Positions 7,703-15,098 of a stretch of DNA of 33,709 nt are shown one piece after another (positions within the stretch are counted from its first letter, which is position 1; every line of letters begins with the position of its first letter). This DNA is from Elusimicrobia bacterium RIFOXYA2_FULL_47_53 (GTDB lineage: Bacteria > Elusimicrobiota > Endomicrobiia > Endomicrobiales > XYA2-FULL-47-53). Below the pieces are notes generated by a model. That model was not told the DNA's origin, did not search any database, and saw only the letters and a list, made by a program, of their open reading frames with translations. The stretch spans positions 791 to 34,499 of the forward strand of contig MGVE01000019.1 in NCBI GenBank assembly GCA_001800315.1. The letters are read 5' to 3'. The position numbers and the translations under genes are program-made.

Positions 7703-7861
7703 CCTGTTTTTAGCTTACGACTAAAGGCTGGATCCCGGACTACTGCCTCCGGGATGACGACACAGATAAATCTGTCATTCCTGTATTTGCAGCGCGGCGA
7801 ATAAGCCGCACAAGCTTGCAACGGGTGCGAGATGTGAGCACACACAGGAATCCAGAATTTA
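7703..7861. repeat. REP-like repeats including a module shared with the window end
   Basis: Contains the ATCCCGGA..TCCGGGAT module (about 7727-7760). From 7774 a block containing CGGCGAATAAGCCG and the stretch ending ACACACAGGAATCC leads into long repeat copy 2. The same block, in the same register and without gaps, occurs at 33414-33501. Confidence 0.75.
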
Positions 7862-8180
7862 AAAGTTCTTTCAGAAAGAAACAAAGTCGCGGGGCTGCTG
7901 CCCCTGCGCCCCGTTCTAACTTTCTTTGAGCGCTCAAAGAAAGTTATCCCACGGCAACTACGCACCCGTCAAAGACGGGTGAAGAATGTTTCGCATTCGC
8001 CTGGGAGGTCGGCTGGTTTTATTTAAACCATTGGGCCGCCACATAAAGAAACGCGATCCGCGAGCCACTCGCAAAGTATTTTAGGCAGTCTTGCAAACTC
8101 CCTGCCTTGTCGGCAGGTCAAACAGGCAAGACTGAAATCCTCCAAAAATACTTTTGCTCATAATCGGCTCGGAAGGGATG
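7862..8180 (+). repeat. Long multi-hairpin interspersed repeat, copy 2
   Basis: Same organisation as the copy at 2248: perfect 28-bp palindrome at 7918-7945, an inserted cassette with the CACCCGTC/GACGGGTG hairpin starting at about 7963, and the nested inverted repeat at 8062-8170. The distance from the palindrome to the nested hairpin is 144 bases, matching copy 1 (145) because both carry the cassette. Confidence 0.85.
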
Positions 8181-8405
8181 TAACGACACAAAAGTCCTCC
8201 GTTCACTTACAACTTAAAACTTCTAACTTAAAATGTTTAGTCTGTCTGGATACCAGCTTCCGCTGGTATGACGACACAGAAAAAGTCCGTCATCCTGATC
8301 TCCCGAAGGGAGAGAAGGATCTCTGTTGCTGGGAAAGGGTGTAACGACACAAAAGTCCGCCGTTCACTTACCACTTACCGCCTACCCCTTATCACTTACA
8401 TCTTA
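8181..8405. repeat. REP-like repeat cluster upstream of the helicase gene
   Basis: Holds the CTTACAACTTAAAACTT block (8201-8234), GATACCAGCTTCCGCTGGTATGA-type module (8246-8274), and CTCCCGAAGGGAG hairpin module (about 8299-8312). Each has sister copies elsewhere in the window. The frame leading into the helicase is open through part of this DNA but is not expected to be translated. Confidence 0.75.
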
Positions 8406-8428
8406 TCACCGCAAAAATAGTTTATTGC

Positions 8429-8457
8429 TTTACATCGCGCGTATTAAAGCGTATAAT
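8429..8457 (+). promoter_or_regulatory. Consensus-like promoter of the DEAD-box helicase
   Basis: TTTACA at 8429-8434 and TATAAT at 8452-8457 are exactly 17 bases apart. The expected transcription start (about 8463-8465) coincides with the helicase ATG at 8464, which implies a leaderless or nearly leaderless mRNA from this promoter. Confidence 0.7.
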
Positions 8458-8463
8458 GTGCGT

Positions 8464-9708
8464 ATGAATAATAACACTAATGACGGTTTTTACGGACTTG
8501 GCATAGCCCCGGGAATACTCGGAGTGCTTGAGAAACTCGGCTTTAAAGAACCAACCCCAATTCAGAGAAAAGCGATCCCGTTTGCCGTGGAAGGCAAAGA
8601 CATCGTGGGCATCGCCCAGACCGGGACAGGCAAGACTATAGCCTTTGGAATTCCTCTTATTCAGCGCCTGGCCCAGCTTAAAGGACGGGGACTGGTACTG
8701 GTTCCCACCCGCGAGCTCGCCATACAGGTAGACGAAACCCTTAAAAAATTCACTCACATATTTTCAATGGAAACGGTCGTGCTTATTGGCGGCGAATCCA
8801 TGACTCTGCAGGTAATGCAGCTGAGAAAAAACCCGCGAATTCTGGTCGCCACTCCCGGCAGGCTTATTGACCATGTCGGCCAGCACCGGGTAAGGCTTGA
8901 CGATGTCCACACGCTGGTGCTTGACGAAGCGGACCGCATGCTGGATATGGGTTTCGCGCCCCAGATTGAAAGAATCCTAAAACTAATTCCGAAAGACCGC
9001 CAGACCATGCTTTTCTCGGCGACCATGCCGGCAAAAATCACAAGCATAGCGGCCGCGCACATGAAACTGCCGGTCCGTACTGAAATAGCTCCCCAGGGTA
9101 CGACCGCCGAAGGCATATCGCAGGAAATATTCGTTGTGCAGAAGGAACACAAGAGCAAACTTTTAGGCAAACTGCTGGAGCAGTATTCCGGTTCGGTTCT
9201 ATTATTTACAAGAACTAAAAGGGGCGCCCGCAAAGTCACGGAAACTCTCAAAAAAATGCGCCAGCATGCCGCCGAAATTCACGCGGACCGCTCGCTTAAT
9301 CAGAGAAAAGAAGCGCTGGAAGGGTTTAAGTCGGGCAGATTCAGAGTGCTGGTAGCCACCGATATCGCCGCCAGAGGAATTGATGTGACGGGTATTGAGC
9401 TGGTCATAAACTACGACCTTCCTGACGACCCGGAGAATTATGTGCACCGCATAGGGCGTACGGGACGAGCCGGGCGCGCCGGCCACGCCATCTCTCTGGC
9501 AACTCCGGATCAGGGCAGCGATGTAAAAAGCATTGAAAAAATTATAAGAAAAAACATACCCATATCAAAGCACCCCTCGGTTCCCGACGAAATATTCTCT
9601 TACGGGCCGTCCGCTGCCCGTTCAAGCCAGGAACACGGACGCGGTAACCCGAGAGGCCGTAACTCTTTTAAACCCCGCAGAAGTTCTCACGGCCACGGAA
9701 GAAATTAA
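8464..9708 (+). CDS. DEAD-box ATP-dependent RNA helicase
   Basis: A 414-residue cytoplasmic RNA helicase that unwinds RNA duplexes with ATP, as in ribosome assembly, mRNA decay or cold adaptation. Motifs are in order: Q-motif PTPIQRKAIP, I AQTGTGKT, Ia PTRELA, Ib TPGR, II DEAD, III SAT, V ARGID and VI HRIGRTGRAG. A short basic Gly/Arg/Ser-rich tail (HGRGNPRGR..) resembles the RhlE-type extension. The reading frame stays open upstream to 8326, but that part is repeat DNA. ATG 8464 is chosen because it sits a few residues before the conserved F..LGI..GIL..L..LGF segment. There is no ribosome site, and the promoter's -10 box ends only 6 bases before the ATG. Which paralogue (RhlE, CsdA or other) cannot be settled. 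Confidence 0.95.
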   Translation: MNNNTNDGFYGLGIAPGILGVLEKLGFKEPTPIQRKAIPFAVEGKDIVGIAQTGTGKTIAFGIPLIQRLAQLKGRGLVLVPTRELAIQVDETLKKFTHIFSMETVVLIGGESMTLQVMQLRKNPRILVATPGRLIDHVGQHRVRLDDVHTLVLDEADRMLDMGFAPQIERILKLIPKDRQTMLFSATMPAKITSIAAAHMKLPVRTEIAPQGTTAEGISQEIFVVQKEHKSKLLGKLLEQYSGSVLLFTRTKRGARKVTETLKKMRQHAAEIHADRSLNQRKEALEGFKSGRFRVLVATDIAARGIDVTGIELVINYDLPDDPENYVHRIGRTGRAGRAGHAISLATPDQGSDVKSIEKIIRKNIPISKHPSVPDEIFSYGPSAARSSQEHGRGNPRGRNSFKPRRSSHGHGRN

Positions 9709-9744
9709 CATCTGCAAAATACGGGTTAAACTCCCGGCCAAAGT

Positions 9745-9788
9745 AAAAAAAATACCTCACGGCAATGCCTGCCTAAAGGTATTTTTTA
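9745..9788. terminator. Bidirectional intrinsic terminator
   Basis: AAAAAATACC and GGTATTTTTT flank a loop of about 21 bases that contains a small secondary GGCA/TGCC stem. It lies between the convergent helicase (+) and beta-propeller (-) genes and fits both directions. Confidence 0.85.
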
Positions 9789-9796
9789 TCGTTTAA

Positions 9797-11293
9797 TTAC
9801 CTTATTACCACTACTTTTTTCTGTTCCGTGCTGGGTTCGGCGCGGATGACATACACTCCGCTTGCCACCAGTTCCCCGTTGTCGTCTCTGCCGTCCCACA
9901 AAATACTGTTAACCCCTTCATTCGCGGTTCCGGAGAACAGTTCTCTGATTCTTGTTCCGAGGCTGTCATAAACATAAACATTTATCTCGCTGGAATCCGT
10001 CAGCGTATAGTTTAACTGGCAGGTTTCGCTTAAACCCGGCTTAAATATACCGTGATACACCTTCATTTCCGCTGGTTTCGCCAATATGGAACTCTTTTCT
10101 TTCATCAGGCACCGCATGATAAGATTATACCCGGAACCGGTAGTAAACCCCTCCACGGTCCCGCTGTAGTTGCCGGACATGTAAAGATAGGCGTTATATG
10201 TTTCCATGCCGTAAACGCTGACATGGTCGCCGTAATACAAATTCTTGGTCCAGGTGTTATCGCCCTGAGCGTTAAAACCGGCAAACTGCAGGGTGTAATA
10301 AAACTCCGCGGTATTTTCTTCCTTTCCGGTCTTTTTTACCGCGGCCACTATAATATTACCGTCGGGATCAAAAGCAAGGCCCCACTCGTCTTCGTCATCT
10401 CTTGTCCCAAACATTTTCGTCCAGCTCTTAGTTCCGTTTGAATCAACCTTGCATACAAATACATCCTGGCCTCCCGGATGAGCATTGCCGTCAAGATCCC
10501 CGTAAGAAATGCCCGCGACATAGGCGTTACCGGCCCCGTCGGAAAGAATATTCTTCGCGTATTCCTTGTACTCGGTGCCAATGTGCTTAGTCCAGGAACG
10601 GACACCGGCCTTCGTGTACTTCATGACAAACCCGTCGTAGTACTGCTGCTGGGTATACGCGTAAGCGTTGCCGTCTATACTCGCGGCCGTCGTGCCGCAT
10701 AAGTAGATAGTGCCGTCAGGCTCCACCGCGATGTCATTTACTCCTTTCTTGGCCTCGGAATCGCCGCCGGCAGTACCTATTTCAAAACGACTGTCCCAAA
10801 GTTTGGCGCAGGCGGAATCAACTTTCATGACATAACCGTAAGTTCCGGTTGAAACCCCGTAGCTGAAGCCGGCTATTATGCAGTTGCCGTCGCTGTCGCT
10901 TGAAACCGCGTACGGGAAGGAGCGCGCGGTGGCTGTAGACCAGAGGATATTGCCGAGGGAATCGTATTTTTCCACGAAACCCACATCCGAATAACCGCAG
11001 ATGTATATAAACCCGTTTGTTTTATCTATGTGAATTCCGGTCCCGGTTATAGTGGAGGAAGAAATGCTTTTTCCCCACAGCCTGGTTCCTGCGCCGTCAT
11101 ACTGCGTAATAGTAAGATCGGTGCCGTCAAAAACGCAGGGGTTGCCGGTAGAATCCAGAGCCAGCAGCATGGTGTGGGCGACTGAGGCGCCCGACAGCTT
11201 TATCCAGTCGTAATTAGCGGTAGTCGCCGCGGAAAGAAGGCCCGCGCACGCGGAGAGCATAAGCGACACAAAAAATAATTTTTTCATTTTCAT
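9797..11293 (-). CDS. Secreted SBBP-type beta-propeller with FlgD-like C-terminal domain
   Basis: A 498-residue exported protein. The signal peptide is residues 1-22 (MKMKKLFFVSLMLSACAGLLSA). Most of the chain is a series of SBBP-like propeller repeats built on DGNxYVAG, GxDxFVxKxDSNGxxxW and similar signatures. The last 75 residues or so form a FlgD/CTD-like immunoglobulin fold, with NVYVYDSLGTRIREL, WDGRDDNGE and GVYVIRAE, ending in KKVVVIR. In type IX secretion such a terminal domain is the sorting signal; here that role is inferred from similarity and from the PorV-like barrel encoded immediately upstream, whose stop overlaps this start by 4 bases (ATGA). Likely cell-surface or secreted; ligand unknown. 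The bidirectional terminator at 9745-9788 closes the operon. Confidence 0.85.
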   Translation of the reverse strand: MKMKKLFFVSLMLSACAGLLSAATTANYDWIKLSGASVAHTMLLALDSTGNPCVFDGTDLTITQYDGAGTRLWGKSISSSTITGTGIHIDKTNGFIYICGYSDVGFVEKYDSLGNILWSTATARSFPYAVSSDSDGNCIIAGFSYGVSTGTYGYVMKVDSACAKLWDSRFEIGTAGGDSEAKKGVNDIAVEPDGTIYLCGTTAASIDGNAYAYTQQQYYDGFVMKYTKAGVRSWTKHIGTEYKEYAKNILSDGAGNAYVAGISYGDLDGNAHPGGQDVFVCKVDSNGTKSWTKMFGTRDDEDEWGLAFDPDGNIIVAAVKKTGKEENTAEFYYTLQFAGFNAQGDNTWTKNLYYGDHVSVYGMETYNAYLYMSGNYSGTVEGFTTGSGYNLIMRCLMKEKSSILAKPAEMKVYHGIFKPGLSETCQLNYTLTDSSEINVYVYDSLGTRIRELFSGTANEGVNSILWDGRDDNGELVASGVYVIRAEPSTEQKKVVVIR

Positions 11294-12411
11294 TTAATCA
11301 GCCTGTTTTTCCACCAGTTTGAGTCACTTGCTCCGAAACGGCCTTTCCTGTCAAGATTATCCTCTCTATCCCTGATGGCAACCTCTTTGGCCCTTTTCTT
11401 CATACCCCTGGCGGCATAGGCTTTTGAGAGGCTTTTCTCGTCACGAGCGCCCCAGAACCAGTTTAGCGAAAACATAACGGGCATCTCCTGGGAAACTTTC
11501 TCGGAAGAAATTATCTGGTAGGCAAGATTGAAATCCACCCTGCCGATGTTTATGCCGAGGCCCGCGTAATATTTCATGTCGCCGCCGACCTGCTTTCCCC
11601 CGCCGCGAAGCCTGATTAATTTTATTTTTGGCTTGTATTCTATCCCGGCTGATATTCCGCCCTGGGAGGCGTCTAAAATATAATAATATGAAAAACCCAC
11701 GGTCCATTTGGCGCCGTTATAGGTATAACCCGCTTCCGCCTGCGCGGGAACCGGCTCCTCAATACTTAAATATTTCAATTTCTGACCGTAATTTTTCAAA
11801 GACAGGCCGGCCGTGTGCGCCGCGTTCAGCGTGTTAAACATTAAACCCGCATCGCAGAGAACGGCGCTTGCGGTGTAATCCTGCGCCAGCACGCTCTGAA
11901 GGTATTTTGCCTGAAAGCCGGCGAAAAACTTCTCGCTCAGAGGAAAACCGTAACCGAACGAATACATTTTATCGTCCTCAAGTTTTACGCTCTTTGAGGT
12001 CCCGTCTAATTCATACAGGAGTTCCTCGCCTACATCATAGCTCAGATAATTGACACTGAAAGCTCCGTGTTTCTTCAGCGGGAGCACGACACCTGCGAAA
12101 TTATAGTTTGATTTGGATATCATTCCGGGCCAGTGAGCCAGGGAAGCGCCCGGCACCGCCGCAAGGCCGAGCATCCAGGGATTGGAAAAGGCGTCTTCAA
12201 AGCTTCCGCTTGAAAAAATATCGCCCATGGAGTAAAGGTGCGTGGCGGGCTCGGAATTAACCAGGAACAGCGCGGTCGGTTTTTGTGATGAAAACGAAGG
12301 AGTGAAAAGCAGGAACAATAAGGCCGCCGCCAGAGAAACGGCCGCGGGAAAAGAAAAACGGATTTTTTTTGTTTTTTTGATTTGCGCCATAGATCCCGTT
12401 ACAGCGTTCAT
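11290..12411 (-). CDS. PorV/PorQ-like outer-membrane beta-barrel protein
   Basis: A 373-residue protein with an N-terminal basic segment and hydrophobic signal (SFPAAVSLAAALLFLLF). The mature start has the typical features of the PorV/PorQ family: SMGDIFSSGSFEDAFSNPWMLG, comparable to the family pattern G-x-A-F-x-x-x-x-x-D-x-x-x-x-x-x-N-P-A-G-L. Alternating beta-strands continue to the end (e.g. FSVNYLSYDVGEELLYEL and YSFGYGFPLSEKFFAGFQ). PorV-type barrels receive cargo with C-terminal sorting domains, and the cargo-like gene follows with a 4-base overlap. No other type IX component is visible here. The start is uncertain: ATG 12411 or ATG 12390 (Met8), neither with a clear ribosome site. A -10-like TATAAT lies at 12443-12438. 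The C-terminal 40 residues are basic and look periplasmic rather than barrel-like. Confidence 0.75.
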   Translation of the reverse strand: MNAVTGSMAQIKKTKKIRFSFPAAVSLAAALLFLLFTPSFSSQKPTALFLVNSEPATHLYSMGDIFSSGSFEDAFSNPWMLGLAAVPGASLAHWPGMISKSNYNFAGVVLPLKKHGAFSVNYLSYDVGEELLYELDGTSKSVKLEDDKMYSFGYGFPLSEKFFAGFQAKYLQSVLAQDYTASAVLCDAGLMFNTLNAAHTAGLSLKNYGQKLKYLSIEEPVPAQAEAGYTYNGAKWTVGFSYYYILDASQGGISAGIEYKPKIKLIRLRGGGKQVGGDMKYYAGLGINIGRVDFNLAYQIISSEKVSQEMPVMFSLNWFWGARDEKSLSKAYAARGMKKRAKEVAIRDREDNLDRKGRFGASDSNWWKNRLIK

Positions 12412-12437
12412 TGAATCAGGCCGATGCTTTCCAGCGC

Positions 12438-12462
12438 ATTATACAATATTTTCGCGCGAAAA
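12438..12462 (-). promoter_or_regulatory. Possible -10 element and palindromic operator upstream of the PorV-like gene
   Basis: A minus-strand TATAAT (12443-12438) lies just downstream of a perfect 14-bp palindrome, TTTTCGCGCGAAAA (12449-12462). Both sit in the 55-base gap between the SET-domain gene and the PorV-like gene. No good -35 box is seen, so the promoter is tentative. Confidence 0.4.
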
Positions 12463-12466
12463 AGAA

Positions 12467-12949
12467 TTATATATCTTTTCTTATACTGCCCTCGTACCGC
12501 GACGGCACGATATAGCCCAGGCAGTTCGGAGCGCCGCATTTGCAAGGGTTCTCCGTGTAATTTTTAAAATCGTACCCGTAATCGTAGGTAATTTCTTCGC
12601 CCTTTTTTATATCCCTGAGGGCTCTGAGCAGTATCCTGCCGTTGACTTTTATGCTCTTACAGTTGGGGCTGCACGAATGATTGGCGTAACGCCCGAGATT
12701 CCACGCAACGCTGCCGTCAATACATAATTTTGAATTAAAGGCGAATATGTAAGCGTTCCCTTCGGCCGCCAGCCGTTCTCCGTCTTCGCGTGGAAGCCTC
12801 GGGCCGTCATATTCAACCAACTCGGCGCCCTGAGCAATATCCGCGCGGGCGAAAAGCCCTTTATCGTGTATGCCGGAAGGCCCCATATACACATACTTGT
12901 TGTTTGAAGGCTTATTGTGCCTGATCCTGGCCGGCTTTTTAATAGCCAT
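12467..12949 (-). CDS. SET-domain protein lysine methyltransferase with post-SET zinc motif
   Basis: A 160-residue protein consisting of a SET domain plus post-SET tail. After a basic N-terminus, GIHDKGLFARADIAQG matches the SET-N strand. NHSCSPNC (90-97) forms the S-adenosylmethionine/pseudoknot motif, and GEEITYDYGYD (117-127) supplies the catalytic tyrosine region. Post-SET cysteines 136, 138 and 143 (CxCx4C), with Cys93 of NHSC, can build the zinc site known from eukaryotic histone methyltransferases. Bacterial SET proteins modify proteins such as ribosomal or nucleoid factors, or host histones in pathogens; the substrate here is unknown. It starts 13 bases after the yciB stop on the same strand with a weak ribosome site, so it is probably cotranscribed with yciB. 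Confidence 0.88.
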   Translation of the reverse strand: MAIKKPARIRHNKPSNNKYVYMGPSGIHDKGLFARADIAQGAELVEYDGPRLPREDGERLAAEGNAYIFAFNSKLCIDGSVAWNLGRYANHSCSPNCKSIKVNGRILLRALRDIKKGEEITYDYGYDFKNYTENPCKCGAPNCLGYIVPSRYEGSIRKDI

Positions 12950-12962
12950 GATTACAGACGAA

Positions 12963-13514
12963 CTATTTATCCTGCTCTTTTATATTTTCTTTTTCAAGGT
13001 GAGGCGAAAGGTATATGGCCTGTGCTATCAGGAATGTCAGCGTGCAGCCTAAAAGGCCGAACAGCTTAAAATTCACCCAGGTGCCGGTGGAAAAATGATA
13101 AGCAATAAAAAGGTTTAGAAAACCTAACGCAGAAAAAAAGACCGCCCAGGCTATATTAAGCCTGTTCCAGATGTCATCAGCCAGCGCCATCTGGGAAGAG
13201 AGCAGCGCTTTGAGCGGATTCTTCTTAAACAAAAGCTGAGCGAAAAACAATATAGCGGCAAAAATCCAGTAAAGTATAGTCGGCTTCCATTTGATAAACA
13301 TCTCGTTATGCAGAAGCAGGGTAAACCCGCCGAAAACTGAAAGTACGCCCAGCCCGATAAGGGCCATAGGCTCAACTTTTCGCTTCAGGGCATAGGTGAC
13401 GGCTATTTGCACGAATGAAACCGCTATGGCTATGGCTGTAGCGAAATATATTCCCTTAAATTTAAAGGCCGCGAAAAAAAGCGCTATCGGAAGAAAATCA
13501 AGAAGTAATTTCAT
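12963..13514 (-). CDS. yciB: YciB/IspZ-type inner-membrane protein
   Basis: A 183-residue integral membrane protein of the YciB (septation protein A/IspZ) family, with about five hydrophobic helices. Family features are the N-terminal LLLDFLPIALFFAAFKFKGIYFATA, KPTILYWIFAA in the middle, and the terminal WNRLNIAWAVFFSALGFLNL and TWVNFKLFG segments. In proteobacteria the family affects septation and envelope synthesis; the exact activity is unsettled. The start has a strong GGGAGG ribosome site and a promoter at 13555-13584. The SET-domain gene follows 13 bases downstream. Confidence 0.92.
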   Translation of the reverse strand: MKLLLDFLPIALFFAAFKFKGIYFATAIAIAVSFVQIAVTYALKRKVEPMALIGLGVLSVFGGFTLLLHNEMFIKWKPTILYWIFAAILFFAQLLFKKNPLKALLSSQMALADDIWNRLNIAWAVFFSALGFLNLFIAYHFSTGTWVNFKLFGLLGCTLTFLIAQAIYLSPHLEKENIKEQDK

Positions 13515-13554
13515 TTACATGCCTCCCTGAATCAAAAGTCGTCTGCGTCCGGCT

Positions 13555-13584
13555 ATTGTACAAATTATCTCAATCCGGAGTCAA
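13555..13584 (-). promoter_or_regulatory. Promoter of yciB-SET operon
   Basis: On the minus strand, TTGACT (13584-13579) and TACAAT (13560-13555) are separated by 18 bases. They lie about 40 bases upstream of the yciB ATG. Confidence 0.6.
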
Positions 13585-13654
13585 TTCCCTGATTGCATCC
13601 TAATCCACAGATAATCCCCAGGATCTGACGGTGAAGATTTCACCCATCAGGCGT

Positions 13655-13982
13655 TTCAAGTAATAAGTTATAAGTTTTAAGTTGTAAGTTTTAAGTTGAG
13701 TCTGTTGAAAAAGTGTTTCAGTCCGTCTTTGCCTGCCCGCCAAAGCTTTTGTGGAGGGCGAGGAGTGCAACGACACGGCAATCTCGTCGTTCCCGACGGA
13801 AAAGCGAGATTGCTTTTCTCCCTTCGGGAGATCAGGATGACGGCGCTCTACGGAACGCGCAGCAAGCTGCGCAGCTACTTTTTGTCGTCATACCAGCGGA
13901 AGCTGGTATCCACACAGACTGAACATTTTAAGTTGTAAGCTGAAAGTTGTAAGTGAACGGCGGACTTTTTTGCGTCGTTACA
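13655..13982 (-). repeat. REP-like repeat cluster
   Basis: Mostly inverted copies of modules seen elsewhere: the AAGTTATAAGTTTTAAGTTG block (13661-13698 and again about 13924-13956), the CTCCCTTCGGGAG hairpin (13818-13830), and the CATACCAGCGGAAGCTGGTATC module (13889-13912). It also holds GCGCAGCAAGCTGCGC, a small hairpin (13857-13872) that recurs at about 16440-16455. No gene is seen. Confidence 0.75.
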
Positions 13983-14205
13983 CCCGTTCCGAGCCGGTTA
14001 AGAGCAAAAGTATTTTTGGTGGCTTTCAGTCTTGCCTGTTTGACCTGCCGACAAGGCAGGGAGTTTGCAAGACTGCCAAAATACTTTTGCGAATGGCTCG
14101 CGGTGTGCGTTTCTTTATTAACTTTCTTTGCGCACCCAAAGAAAGTTAGAACGGGGCGCAGGGGCAGCAGCCCCGCGACTTTGTTTCTTTCTGAAAGAAC
14201 TTTAA
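13983..14205 (-). repeat. Long multi-hairpin interspersed repeat, copy 3 (inverted, short form)
   Basis: Opposite orientation to the other four copies. The nested inverted repeat is at 13991-14099 and the central palindrome at 14120-14147. The palindrome keeps its 11-bp arms (AACTTTCTTTG/CAAAGAAAGTT) but the middle six bases are changed to CGCACC. The spacing between the two structures is only 48 bases, the shortest in the window, so this copy lacks any inserted cassette. Confidence 0.85.
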
Positions 14206-14370
14206 AATTCCGGATCCCAGAGTGACGGCTCATACCAAGACATATTTAATCAGCCGTCCTCCCAGGCGAATGCGAAGCATTCTTCACCCGTCCAAAGACG
14301 GGTGATTTTTCTCCGCGAGACTAAACATTTCCTGGATGACGGCAGGCTTCACCGCGCCGCCCTGCCGGTA
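14206..14370 (-). repeat. Detached hairpin cassette and remnants
   Basis: 14251-14304 is an inverted copy of the cassette (CACCCGTC..GACGGGTG plus flanking GAATGCGAAGCATTC) that sits inside long-repeat copies 1 and 2. Here it lies outside copy 3. The remainder up to 14370 shows only weak remnants. Confidence 0.6.
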
Positions 14371-14374
14371 GTCC

Positions 14375-14403
14375 TTGAAATACTTTTGCAAAAGTGATTG
14401 AAT
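14375..14403 (+). promoter_or_regulatory. Weak candidate promoter of the rubrerythrin-like gene
   Basis: TTGAAA (14375-14380) and TTGAAT (14398-14403) are separated by 17 bases. The -10 box matches consensus at only four of six positions. Confidence 0.3.
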
Positions 14404-14435
14404 GTAGTGGTCATTGTCGGCTAAACGGAGGTTTT

Positions 14436-15092
14436 ATGCGCGAAATCTTAAAAACGGCGTCAGCGGCAGGGCTTTTACTTTTATTAATGTCTGGGTATTG
14501 CCTCTCGGCACAGAAGGCAGTGATCCAAACCTCGGAGGAACAGGAACTCAAAGTTTCCGCGACCCTCGGCAACCTTATGACAGCCTATAACGGCGAACTG
14601 AACGCCAGGGAGAAATATCTCGCCTTCGCGGCTAAAGCCGAAGAGGAAGGCTTCCTTAAAGCGGCTCAGCTTTTTAAAGCTGCCGCGCTGTCAAAAGAAG
14701 TCCACGCCGCCAAACGCGCCGAGCTTATCAAAAGCCTCGGAGATACACCGAAAGCCGATATCAGGAAGCAAACCGTCAGGAGCACAAAGGAAAATATCGC
14801 GGAAGCTATAAAACTGGAGAATTACGAAACGGCATCTCTTTATCCGGGATTCCTTTCCCAAGCCGGCAAAGACGACATCCGCGGGGCCGTCTTAGGATTT
14901 AACTCTGCGATAAAGGTAGGCGCGGGGCGCAAAAAACTTTTTATTGAAGCTCAAAACAATCTCGCTTCCTGGAAACAGCCTTCGGCGGGTTTCTATGTCT
15001 GCAGGGTTTGCGGCAATCTGGTGAAAACCATTGATTTTGAATACTGCCCGATATGCAAGGTTCCTTCGTCCGAATTTACAACGGTAAAGTAA
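14436..15092 (+). CDS. Exported rubrerythrin-like protein with altered di-iron site
   Basis: A 218-residue protein: signal peptide (about 1-25, MREILKTASAAGLLLLLMSG), ferritin-like four-helix domain (about 40-175), and a C-terminal rubredoxin-like knuckle with Cys 189, 192, 204 and 207. Rubrerythrins are normally cytoplasmic peroxidases; export is unusual. Aligning by eye with the canonical pattern, Glu54 (GELNAREKY) and Glu128/Glu131 (LENYE) are kept. Both ExxH ligand motifs are changed: the first reads KEVH (Lys87..His90) and the second GAGR (Gly162..Arg165). The di-iron centre may therefore be weakened or lost while the FeS4 site is intact. The ATG at 14436 is chosen for its CGGAGG ribosome site and the signal peptide; the frame extends 14 codons further upstream. 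The signal peptide has Cys22 but no good lipobox. Confidence 0.85.
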   Translation: MREILKTASAAGLLLLLMSGYCLSAQKAVIQTSEEQELKVSATLGNLMTAYNGELNAREKYLAFAAKAEEEGFLKAAQLFKAAALSKEVHAAKRAELIKSLGDTPKADIRKQTVRSTKENIAEAIKLENYETASLYPGFLSQAGKDDIRGAVLGFNSAIKVGAGRKKLFIEAQNNLASWKQPSAGFYVCRVCGNLVKTIDFEYCPICKVPSSEFTTVK

Positions 15093-15098
15093 ATCTTA

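Noticed and set aside
8326-8463. N-terminal extension of the helicase frame
   Set aside because: Encoded by repeat modules and upstream of a strong promoter; the conserved helicase sequence begins only after 8464.
12242-12727. 161-residue plus-strand frame
   Set aside because: Lies antisense across the SET-domain and PorV-like genes, which have clear family motifs.
14436-14510. Lipoprotein signal for the rubrerythrin-like protein
   Set aside because: Cys22 is preceded by SGY; tyrosine at -1 does not fit a lipobox, so a standard signal peptide is more likely.
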